Assembly: GCA_030613835.1 (NCBI GenBank)
Contig: JAUWLH010000081.1
Location: 1-6,944 of the forward strand
Length of the DNA: 6,944 bases
Source: Candidatus Bathyarchaeota archaeon
GTDB lineage: Archaea; Thermoproteota; Bathyarchaeia; TCS64
Direction of reading: 5' to 3'
Part shown: positions 1-6,000 of the stretch, piece by piece
Layout of the letters: each line of letters opens with the position of its first letter
How positions within the stretch are numbered: the first letter of the stretch is position 1
Notes under the pieces: model-generated
The model's database searches: none
Told to the model about the DNA's origin: nothing
The model's input: only the letters and a program-made list of their open reading frames with translations
Position numbers and translations under genes: made by a program

Positions 1-1
1 T

Positions 2-490
2 CTATTAACCTCCAGTAGTGGAAGGTTTTTGGACTCGATATCCGCGATAATTGGCCTGTCCTATAACAGAACTTATGAAGGTGAACCGGCCATGCGGTTG
101 GAGGCCATCGCAAGTCATGGTGATCCTGATTCAATCAAATATTCACCTGAAATAGAGGAAATAAATGGTAAATATATCCTAAATACATCCAATACACTAT
201 ATAAATTGTTAAAATATAAAAATAAGCATAAAAATAAGGATATAGCTGCTTACGGTCAAAAATATCTAGTTTATGGGCTCACAGACATTGTGAAATACCT
301 AAGGGATTCAACAGGAATTAATAAAGTTGCTTTATCCGGTGGAGTTTTTGTCAATGATTATATTACCTCCACCATCAGCGATCGCTTGGAAACTGATGGT
401 TTTGAGGTGTATAGGAACACAAAAGTACCTCCAGGTGACGGCGGAACAGCCTTAGGCCAGGTTGTCAACGCGTTACATCACGTGATATGA
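2..490 (+). CDS. hypF: Carbamoyltransferase HypF, C-terminal part (5'-truncated by window edge)
   Basis: This is the C-terminal end of the hydrogenase maturation factor HypF. HypF uses carbamoyl phosphate and ATP to make the thiocarboxamide that HypE converts to the CN ligands of the [NiFe]-hydrogenase active site. The frame is open from base 2, so the gene begins outside the window; the TTG at 29 is internal. Visible motifs are TSSSGRFLDSISAIIGL at the left edge, TYEGEPAMRLEA, KVALSGGVFVN (the Kae1/TobZ-like carbamoyltransferase nucleotide-binding loop), and PPGDGGTALGQ near the end, whose Asp is expected to be a metal ligand. The acylphosphatase, zinc-finger and YrdC-like domains lie upstream and cannot be seen. 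One helix reads AAYGQKYLVYGL where I recall many HypFs having a Phe-His pair; here the position is Gln. Lysine codons are 10 AAA to 2 AAG, unlike the GC-richer genes downstream. The family call is secure; whether the whole gene is intact is unknown. Confidence 0.93.
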   Translation, partial: LLTSSSGRFLDSISAIIGLSYNRTYEGEPAMRLEAIASHGDPDSIKYSPEIEEINGKYILNTSNTLYKLLKYKNKHKNKDIAAYGQKYLVYGLTDIVKYLRDSTGINKVALSGGVFVNDYITSTISDRLETDGFEVYRNTKVPPGDGGTALGQVVNALHHVI

Positions 491-502
491 TGTGATATCA
501 CA
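475..502. repeat. Overlapping palindromes at the convergent hypF/minus-gene junction
   Basis: ATCACGTGAT (477-486) and TGTGATATCACA (491-502) are both perfect palindromes, and ACATCA (475-480) also pairs with TGATGT (488-493). They cover the last codons and stop of hypF, the 7-nt gap and the stop codon of the opposite gene. No T-run follows on either strand, so an intrinsic terminator is not clearly supported. Confidence 0.5.
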
Positions 503-962
503 CCATTTTGATGCTGGTGGGCGAGGCCAATTCCAAGATTCCGGATACGAGTTCTTCTTCGAATCTAGCGAGACTTTTAGGGTCCAAGTTAAACTCTCCT
601 GATTCAATCAATGTAGCGTATTCTTTTAGTTTTCCAGCTAAAACATGATACTCTTCAAAGGGCCTCTCATCAAATACTCCCATATAACTCAATAACACGA
701 CGGTAAAAATACTGGAGACCACATTCTTACGAGCTTGTGCTAAAGAACGACTAAAAGAGCCCCTACTCACTCTTTTTTGTCTAAATAGAGTTTTTTGGTT
801 AAAAGAAACCTTTTCATCTGATATTATGTCCGTAAGAAGATCAATAATAAGTGTTTCAAATTGTGTACGTGTTAAATGGCTATTTTTAAGTAGTAAATCA
901 GTTAAAGGGTCCTGAAATGTCTTTTCGATGATATTTTGGTAAGATTCAACACTCATTTTCAC
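498..962 (-). CDS. Uncharacterised archaeal protein with a basic central region, possible DNA-binding
   Basis: I do not recognise a characterised family. The product is 154 residues from GTG (960-962, reverse strand). That start is chosen because AGGAG (plus positions 968-972) sits 5 nt upstream, the same spacing seen before DP2 and alba; the ATG two codons later is 11 nt away. The protein looks mostly helical and soluble, with no signal peptide. An amphipathic segment with LTRTQFETLIIDLLTDII (30-47) is followed by a strongly basic stretch at about 57-79 (KTLFRQKRVSRGSFSRSLAQAR). A hydrophobic helix, VVSSIFTVVLLSYMGVF (81-97), comes next, then a charged helical C-terminus. The VSRGSFSRSLAQAR part could be a helix-turn-helix or other nucleic-acid-binding element, but that is inference. 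The hydrophobic helix is short and more likely a buried helix or dimer interface than a membrane span. The gene is convergent with hypF and divergent from nadE, and its promoter is crowded with repeats, as expected for an autoregulated regulator. Base composition is AT-rich. Confidence 0.75.
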   Translation of the reverse strand: MKMSVESYQNIIEKTFQDPLTDLLLKNSHLTRTQFETLIIDLLTDIISDEKVSFNQKTLFRQKRVSRGSFSRSLAQARKNVVSSIFTVVLLSYMGVFDERPFEEYHVLAGKLKEYATLIESGEFNLDPKSLARFEEELVSGILELASPTSIKMV

Positions 963-967
963 TAGTT

Positions 968-972
968 CTCCT
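968..972 (-). promoter_or_regulatory. Shine-Dalgarno site deciding the GTG start of the minus-strand gene
   Basis: The reverse strand reads AGGAG followed by 5 nt and then GTG at 962-960. The in-frame ATG at 956 would be 11 nt away, which is less favourable, so the GTG is preferred. Confidence 0.6.
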
Positions 973-983
973 ATACAACCTCA

Positions 984-1014
984 TTGACAAAAGGGACAAC
1001 CGGTGTTGACAAAA
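984..1014. repeat. Pair of TTGACAAAA direct repeats, 22 bp apart
   Basis: TTGACAAAA occurs at 984-992 and again at 1006-1014, exactly 22 bp apart (about two helical turns). Both lie between the reverse TATA-like box and the start codon of the minus-strand gene, a repressor-like position. Between them is CAAC-cggt-GTTG (997-1008). Confidence 0.5.
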
Positions 1015-1023
1015 TTGTATACC

Positions 1024-1033
1024 AAATATATAA
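1024..1033 (-). promoter_or_regulatory. TATA-like box of the minus-strand gene
   Basis: Read on the reverse strand this is TTATATATTT, a good match to an archaeal box A. It lies about 65 nt upstream of the GTG at 962, so transcription would start near 1000, leaving a short leader with the AGGAG site. The upstream flank (GTAACC, where a BRE would lie) is one arm of the inverted repeat at 1035-1059. Confidence 0.5.
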
Positions 1034-1034
1034 G

Positions 1035-1059
1035 GTTACTCTCAAAGGTTAAGAGTAAC
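1035..1059. repeat. Inverted repeat GTTACTCT-N9-AGAGTAAC, operator-like
   Basis: The two 8-bp arms (1035-1042 and 1052-1059) are perfectly complementary with a 9-nt spacer. There is no T-run after it, so it does not look like a terminator. It directly abuts the reverse TATA-like box, placing it over or just upstream of the BRE of the minus-strand gene, where archaeal activators and repressors commonly bind. Confidence 0.55.
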
Positions 1060-1065
1060 AAAAAG

Positions 1066-1084
1066 CGGTAAATCAACGGTAAAT
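1066..1084. repeat. Two CGGTAAAT direct repeats with an 11-bp period
   Basis: CGGTAAAT is present at 1066-1073 and 1077-1084, offset by 11 bp, so both copies face the same side of the helix. They lie about 35-55 bp upstream of the forward TATA-like box of nadE, a possible activator-binding position. Confidence 0.45.
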
Positions 1085-1099
1085 GTATCAAATATACAT
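1083..1099. repeat. Inverted repeat ATGTAT-N5-ATACAT
   Basis: Perfect 6-bp arms (1083-1088 and 1094-1099) flank a 5-nt spacer. The region is AT-rich, so chance occurrence is quite possible. It overlaps the end of the second CGGTAAAT copy. Confidence 0.35.
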
Positions 1100-1120
1100 A
1101 AAATATAGATCATAATTAAC

Positions 1121-1128
1121 ATATTTAT
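1121..1128 (+). promoter_or_regulatory. TATA-like box upstream of nadE
   Basis: ATATTTAT lies 52 nt upstream of the nadE ATG. With the usual spacing of about 25 bp, transcription would begin near 1148-1151, giving a leader of about 30 nt without a Shine-Dalgarno sequence. The surroundings are AT-rich, so other boxes are possible. Confidence 0.4.
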
Positions 1129-1129
1129 G

Positions 1130-1153
1130 TAAGCGTCGTTTTAGAAACGCTTA
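1130..1153. repeat. Inverted repeat TAAGCGT-N10-ACGCTTA at the predicted nadE start site
   Basis: Perfect 7-bp arms (1130-1136 and 1147-1153) enclose 10 nt. They sit just downstream of the TATA-like box and over the predicted transcription start of nadE. That position suits a repressor operator better than an mRNA hairpin, because only part of it would be transcribed. Confidence 0.45.
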
Positions 1154-1180
1154 ATTTCCTAGCATTTCCACTGTGATATC

Positions 1181-1975
1181 ATGGTCAACCTCAATGATTT
1201 AGCGATAAATTGTGACGAAATCACTCCAATAATACATAAATTCATACTCGAAACAGTCAAAAATACGGGTCTAAATGGAGTCACGATCAATGTCAGCGGA
1301 GGAATAGACTCCGCAGTCACGGTTCATCTAGCAGTACAGGCACTGGGGCCTGAAAGGGTAACAGCTATCACTATCCCGGAGCGTGATGTCACGCCCGAGA
1401 GTGATATCACTGATGTGATGTTACACTGTAAACAGTTAAATCTCACGTGTAACACGGTGGAAATCACGCCCATATTACATGTGATGCGTGATATCCTTCC
1501 TGGGTATGATATCACAGATCGGGTCACGTGCGGGAATATCAGGTCCAGGCTTAGGATGTTAATCGCCTACCATCACGCCAACGTCGAGGGCAAGCTTGTG
1601 ATGGGCACATCAAACAAGACAGAGTTGCTGACTGGTTTCTTCACAAAATACGGGGATGGTGGCGTTGATTTCATGCCGCTGGGAGACCTGTGGAAGTACA
1701 ACATTAAACAGTTAGCTAAATACTTGGAAATTCCTGAAAATATTATCAAAAAGGCCCCGTCTCCTGGATTTTACAATGGCCACACAGATGAGGATGAGCT
1801 GGGAATGATCTACGACAACATAGACCTCATACTTTATTCTTATGGAAGAGGACTCACAATCAATGAAATATCAGAGGACCTAACAATTGATGAGTCAGAG
1901 GTAAAGAGGATGCTGAACCGCGTAAAAGCAAACCAACATAAACGAGCAAATCCACTAATCTTAAGACTGAGTTAA
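1181..1975 (+). CDS. nadE: NH3-dependent NAD+ synthetase
   Basis: This enzyme catalyses the last step of NAD+ synthesis: deamido-NAD+ plus ATP and ammonia give NAD+, AMP and PPi in the cytosol. It has 264 residues, the usual length for the ammonia-dependent form, with no N-terminal glutaminase domain. Visible motifs are the ATP-pyrophosphatase loop SGGIDSA (39-45), GNIRSRLRM (118-126), GTSNKTELLTGFFTKYGDGG (142-161), PLGDLWK (166-172), and PSPGFYNGHTDEDELG (193-208). A C-terminal HKR (253-255) matches the family end. The start is ATG 1181; an in-frame stop at 1160 excludes anything much longer. There is no Shine-Dalgarno, and the ATG overlaps the palindrome TGATATCA. The 5' half is rich in GTGA/TCAC palindromes and contains an imperfect internal repeat (residues 68-78 and 103-113). 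elf1 follows after 28 nt, so co-transcription is likely. Confidence 0.95.
   Translation: MVNLNDLAINCDEITPIIHKFILETVKNTGLNGVTINVSGGIDSAVTVHLAVQALGPERVTAITIPERDVTPESDITDVMLHCKQLNLTCNTVEITPILHVMRDILPGYDITDRVTCGNIRSRLRMLIAYHHANVEGKLVMGTSNKTELLTGFFTKYGDGGVDFMPLGDLWKYNIKQLAKYLEIPENIIKKAPSPGFYNGHTDEDELGMIYDNIDLILYSYGRGLTINEISEDLTIDESEVKRMLNRVKANQHKRANPLILRLS
1381..1519 (+). repeat. Imperfect 34-nt direct repeat inside nadE (copies 105 nt apart)
   Basis: Bases 1381-1414 and 1486-1519 match at 25 of 34 positions when aligned without gaps in the same reading frame. They encode RDVTPESDITD and RDILPGYDITD, identical at 7 of 11 residues. Each copy carries two GTGATATCAC-like motifs offset by 18 nt. It may be an old local duplication or a chance result of similar codons. 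Confidence 0.5.
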
Positions 1976-1991
1976 ACACTCACATTACGTC

Positions 1992-1997
1992 GGAGGG
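1992..1997 (+). promoter_or_regulatory. Shine-Dalgarno site of the Elf1-like gene
   Basis: GGAGGG lies 6 nt before the ATG at 2004, inside the 28-nt gap after nadE. It supports that start and shows that this gene is initiated by a leadered mechanism, in contrast to nadE. Confidence 0.65.
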
Positions 1998-2003
1998 CTC
2001 AAT

Positions 2004-2252
2004 ATGGGTCGAAAAAGGCAGAAAGCATCAAACATAATCAAGAGAAGGCTCCCATCACAGTATCTCTGCCCAAACTGCGGTAAGAATACTATATCCATCA
2101 TACTCAAACTGGACGAGGGCGTTGGCAGGATCATCTGCGCCTCGTGCAGCCTCAAGAGCCAGTTCCCCGTACCTGAACACGTTCAACCGGTTGATGCCTA
2201 CTGTATCTTCGTAGACAACTATTATGGCGTCGAGGAGCCGGCGATCCAATGA
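2004..2252 (+). CDS. Elf1-like zinc-ribbon transcription elongation factor
   Basis: This 82-residue protein has the architecture of eukaryotic/archaeal Elf1: a very basic N-terminus (MGRKRQKASNIIKRR), then a zinc ribbon with CPNC (C22, C25) and CASC (C45, C48). The conserved tail around PVDAYCIFVDNYY (62-74) matches the PVDVY...D region of Elf1. The family is proposed to bind RNA polymerase near the DNA entry channel and aid elongation; it is known in TACK and Asgard archaea. All four metal-binding cysteines are present. The ATG start is fixed by GGAGGG at 1992-1997. The gene overlaps the next one by 4 nt (ATGA at 2249-2252), so translational coupling is likely. It is the first clearly GC-richer gene of the window. 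A generic zinc-ribbon protein is the alternative, but the tail match favours Elf1. Confidence 0.85.
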   Translation: MGRKRQKASNIIKRRLPSQYLCPNCGKNTISIILKLDEGVGRIICASCSLKSQFPVPEHVQPVDAYCIFVDNYYGVEEPAIQ

Positions 2253-2995
2253 TGGGTGAGGTTGAGCAGTACCTACTCGACCAAATAAAGGAGAAAGGAA
2301 CAGTCCACTTCACTCTTGTTGACCCAGACAAATCATCGGGTTATGACTGCGCATTAATAGCCGCAGAGGCCGAGAAGGGCGGGACCACGGCAATAATGAT
2401 AGGAGGATCCACCCTTGCGTCATCATCCGACCTCGATGACGCTATAAAACGCATCAAGGAACACGTTAACGTTCCCGTGATCCTGTTCCCGAACGGGCCA
2501 ATGGGCGTTAGCAGGTACGCTGACGCCATCTGGTTCATGTCACTTCTCAACTCCCAGAACCCGTACTACTTAATTGACGCCCAGATGCTCTCGGCTCCAA
2601 TAGTGAAAAAGTATGGATTGGAGGCCATCCCCATGGGGTACATCATCGTGGGAGATGGGTGCGTTGCCGGATATGTGGGGTACGCTAGGCCCATAAGCTT
2701 CAGGCACCCACAGCTAGCTGTCGGGTACAGCCTTGCAGCTGAGACCCTCGGGATGAGGTTCGTCTACCTTGAAGCAGGCTCAGGAGCTATGGAGCCCATT
2801 CCATCAATGATTGTGGGGGCGGTAAGCAAGCACCTTGACATCCCAGTCATTGTGGGAGGAGGCATAAGGACCCCTGAGAAGGCTTATGTGGCCAAGAAGG
2901 CAGGCGCGAGCGCCATCGTGACAGGGACTCTCGTAGAGGAAGAATCCCAGGTCAGGGAGAGGATCAGCGAGATAGTGAAAGCTATCTCAAATTAG
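2249..2995 (+). CDS. Geranylgeranylglyceryl phosphate synthase
   Basis: This enzyme attaches geranylgeranyl diphosphate to sn-glycerol-1-phosphate, the first committed step of archaeal ether-lipid synthesis; it acts at the cytosolic face of the membrane and needs Mg2+. The 248-residue protein is a PcrB-like TIM barrel of normal length. Visible elements are the early FTLVDPDKS motif (21-29) with Asp25 as expected metal ligand, GGTTAIMIGGS (44-54), and VILFPNGP (77-84). The glycerol-phosphate/phosphate-binding elements YLEAGSGA (173-180), VGGGIRTPE (202-210) and VTGTLVEE (224-231) are also present. The start is ATG 2249, overlapping the Elf1-like stop codon; a second ATG follows immediately at 2252 and would remove one residue. 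An 85-bp gap separates it from DP2. A heptaprenylglyceryl phosphate synthase (bacterial PcrB) is the alternative, but the archaeal context and group-II-like length favour GGGPS. Confidence 0.95.
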   Translation: MMGEVEQYLLDQIKEKGTVHFTLVDPDKSSGYDCALIAAEAEKGGTTAIMIGGSTLASSSDLDDAIKRIKEHVNVPVILFPNGPMGVSRYADAIWFMSLLNSQNPYYLIDAQMLSAPIVKKYGLEAIPMGYIIVGDGCVAGYVGYARPISFRHPQLAVGYSLAAETLGMRFVYLEAGSGAMEPIPSMIVGAVSKHLDIPVIVGGGIRTPEKAYVAKKAGASAIVTGTLVEEESQVRERISEIVKAISN

Positions 2996-3017
2996 CCTAT
3001 TTCTGCCCACGGCATAG

Positions 3018-3023
3018 TTTAAA
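3018..3023 (+). promoter_or_regulatory. TATA-like box upstream of DP2
   Basis: TTTAAA lies 58 nt upstream of the TTG start, within the 85-bp gap after the GGGPS gene. Transcription from it would start near 3045 and leave a leader of about 35 nt containing the Shine-Dalgarno. It suggests DP2 can be transcribed independently of the upstream genes. Confidence 0.45.
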
Positions 3024-3068
3024 GCCCCTAGAATCCTTTTGTAACCACTTAGCTAATCAGTCCACTCC

Positions 3069-3075
3069 GAGGGAG
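3069..3075 (+). promoter_or_regulatory. Shine-Dalgarno site deciding the TTG start of DP2
   Basis: GAGGGAG ends 5 nt before TTG at 3081. The in-frame ATG at 3096 would be 20 nt away, too far for this site, so the TTG is preferred. Confidence 0.6.
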
Positions 3076-3080
3076 CCCAC

Positions 3081-6000
3081 TTGATAGACGTAGAGATGCC
3101 GCCACATTACAAGAAGTACTTCACAGAGCTTGAGAACAGGCTCAACCACCTCTATGGGATAGCCACGGATGCCAGGAAGAAGGGGCTGGACACGGTCCTT
3201 GAGGTTGACAGCAAGATCACTGCCGATATAGCGGAGAGGATCGAGAAGCTCATCGGGCCACCTGGCATCACCCAGCGCATGAGGGAGCTGGAAGGAATGG
3301 ATAGGAGGGAGATGGGTTTCAAGGTGGCCACTGAGATAGCCCTGGGGCGCTTCGGAACGATGGAGAAGGCCCAGGCAGCAGACCAGGCGATACGGACAGC
3401 CCTCGCCATTATAACTGAGGGGGTCACAATCGCACCAATACAGGGCATACCCGAGATTAAGATCAAGAGAAACCCCGACGGAACGGAGTTCCTATCCATG
3501 TACTTCGCGGGGCCCATCAGGCCAGCGGGCGGGACGGCCCAAGCGCTGACTCTGGTAATTGGTGATGTCGTGCGCAGGGCACTGAACCTGGATAAATGGC
3601 AGGCCCCAGAGGACGTGGTGAACCGTTTCATCGAGGAGGTAGGGCTTTACACACGAAGCGTCAGGCGTTTTCAGTACCATGTAACGGACGATGACTTGGA
3701 GGTGGCCATGAAGGCGCTGCCGGTCGAGCCCACAGGGGTGAGCACGGACCCCTACGAGGTTTCTAATTACCGCGACGTGCCCGGGATAGAGACCAACAGG
3801 CTCAGGGGAGGAGCTCTCATCGTTGTCGTCGACGGCGTCGTTGGCAGAGCCAGGAAGCTGGTGGGAATCTGCGAGAATATAGGAATTGAGGGCTGGGATT
3901 GGCTCCACCAGATGGGAAAGAAGAAAGACGATGATGGCGAGGGCAAAAAAAAGCCCACGGCTCAGTACATGGACGAGGTCATCGTGGGGAGGCCTGTGTT
4001 CGGGTTTCCCAACGCAAGGGGAGGGTTCAGGCTCAGGTATGGCAGGTCCAGAACCACGGGTCTAGCTGCATGCGGCATGAATCCAGCCACAATGATCGCC
4101 CTGAACGGTTTTATGAATACGGGGCTCCAGCTTAGGGTCGAGCTACCCGGTAAATCCTCGGCCGTTTGCCCCGTGGACTCAATAGAGCCACCCATCGTGC
4201 GCCTGAAGGACGGCTCGGTGATACAGGTGGTAGATGAGGCCCACGCGCGTGAGGTCTACGACCAGATCGAGCGTATATTATTCAACGGGGATATCCTGTT
4301 CAACGCGGGTGACTTCATCCAGTTCAACCGTCATCTACTCCCGGCAGGCTACGACGAGGACCAGTGGAGATACGATGTCGAGTCTGAGATAGCCTCGAAA
4401 GGTGAAAAAGTGGTAGAGGAGATCACTGGCCTCACCATGGAGCGCATCAATGAACTCTTGGGTGACCTGGTGAAGCCGCCTACGCCACAGGAATCACTTT
4501 CATTGTCCAAGACTGATATCCCTCTTCACCCGAGGTACACCTACGACTGGCCAACCGTGAAACGCGAGGACCTGCTGGCTCTCAGGAACACCCTAGCTGA
4601 GCAGTGGGAGGGCCGATCAGGAGGACTCAGGGTCTCACCCGAGGAGAAGGAGACACTTGAGGTGTTATTGGTGCCCCACTCGGTATCCCAGGGAACCATC
4701 AGGTTCGATGAGCCGGACATCATTCTTGAGAAATGCCTCGCGTTGGACCACCGCTACGTGGAGGCTGACGAGGAAGAAAGCCTCCAGCAGGTAAACGAAT
4801 GGTCGGGCATAACGGTCAGGCAAAAGTTCTACGTGTATGTGGGTGCCAGAATGGGGCGACCCGAGAAAGCCAAGGAGCGCAAGATGAACCCGTACCTCCA
4901 CTGCATCTTTCCCGTCGGGAACGGGGGAGGCCCCCAGAGGAACATAGCGAGGACCAAGCGAGGAGACAAGGTACGGGTCGAGATGGCGAAGATCAGCTGC
5001 CAGGAGTGCGGCTTCCCCGCGATGGGCCCCATCTGCGATAACTGTGGATCATACACGGTTATGGAGAAACGGTGCCCACGGTGCAACACGCCCCAGACCG
5101 GCGAAAAGTGTCCGAGGTGTAAGATAAACACCGTCGCCTATGGTTGGGCAGAGATAGACCTCCGCGTACAACTGGAGAGCGCCAGAAAACACATCGGTGG
5201 CAGCATCCCCGACAAGATCAAGTGCGTTAAGCGCCTCATGAGCGACATCAAGATGCCTGAACACCTCGGGAAGGGAATACTGAGAGCCCGCTACGACCTC
5301 AGCGTCTTCAAGGACGGCACCCTCAGGTTTGATCTCACTGATATCCCTCTCACTCACTTTACACCAGATGAAGTAGGAACCCCGGTCGAGAGGCTCGTAG
5401 AGCTAGGTTACACGGTTGATATGCAAGGCACGCCGCTGACGAGGGGCGACCAGATGCTTGAGCTGTTCGTACAGGACATCGTGCTCCCCGAGGACTGCGG
5501 AGACTACTTGGTCAAGGTCACAAAGTTCCTCGATGACGAGCTCCGTGACTTCTACAAGATGGAGTCCGAGTACAACATAACCTCCAGGGACCAGGTCGTT
5601 GGCGAGATAGTCTTCGGCATGGCGCCCCACACCAGCGCCGCCATCGTGGGCAGGATCATTGGCTGGACGACAGTGCGCAACTGCTACGCCCACCCGTACT
5701 GGCACGCGGCCAAGAGAAGGAACTGTGACGGGGACGAGGACGCCATCATGATGGCCCTTGACCCGCTCCTCAACTTTAGCAAGGCGTACCTCCCCGAGGC
5801 GAGCGGGGGGCTCATGGATGCACCATTGTTCGTCATACCCAACCTGAACCCCAGTGAGGTGGACAAAGAGAGCCACAACGTGGATGTCATCGCCCGGTAC
5901 CCTCCCGAGTTCTATGCCATGACCATGAGGAGAGCCGCCCCAAACGAGTACGGCCCGCTCGTGGACACACTTGGGGGGCGCCTAGGCACCCCGGCCCAGT

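Larger units (their letters stand above)
963..1180. other. Repeat-rich divergent intergenic region between the minus-strand gene and nadE
   Basis: This is the longest non-coding stretch in the window (218 bp) and is AT-rich. From left to right it holds a reverse-strand Shine-Dalgarno, two TTGACAAAA direct repeats, a reverse-strand TATA-like box, and an 8-bp-arm inverted repeat. These are followed by two CGGTAAAT direct repeats, a 6-bp-arm inverted repeat, a forward TATA-like box and a 7-bp-arm inverted repeat. No ORF, tRNA or recognisable ncRNA was found. The layout fits two divergent promoters with operator-like sites. Confidence 0.7.

Noticed and set aside
1035..1059. Intrinsic terminator for either neighbouring gene
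   Set aside because: The region lies upstream of both divergent genes and the stem has no T-run after it.
963..1180. CRISPR-like or tRNA-like element in the repeat-rich intergenic region
   Set aside because: The repeats are 6-9 bp with different sequences and no regular repeat-spacer pattern; no cloverleaf or T-loop sequence is present.
1324..1527. Minus-strand 67-codon frame inside nadE
   Set aside because: It is a shadow of the conserved nadE frame; its low stop density comes from the repeated GTGATATCAC-like words.
2055..2249. Minus-strand frame opposite the Elf1-like gene
   Set aside because: The forward frame carries the paired CxxC motifs and a Shine-Dalgarno site; the reverse frame has neither.
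3031..3045. Possible transcription terminator after the GGGPS gene (short T run)
   Set aside because: Only four consecutive T residues and no hairpin; too weak to call.
3152..3908. Two overlapping minus-strand frames opposite the DP2 N-terminal region
   Set aside because: They overlap each other and the conserved DP2 frame, their compositions are atypical for proteins (many Ser/Pro/Ala), and no start signal stands out.
3945..3952. Run of eight A residues inside DP2 as a frameshift or slippage site
   Set aside because: The reading frame is intact on both sides and encodes a lysine-rich loop; no downstream structure or alternative frame product is evident.
4799..5041. Forward 80-codon frame inside DP2
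   Set aside because: It is a shifted reading of the zinc-finger-proximal DP2 region with no separate start signal; DP2 itself is uninterrupted there.
5403..5876. Long open frame on the minus strand opposite DP2 (157 codons)
   Set aside because: It is antisense to the conserved catalytic region of DP2, has no recognisable motif, and arises from the GC-rich codon pattern of the real gene.
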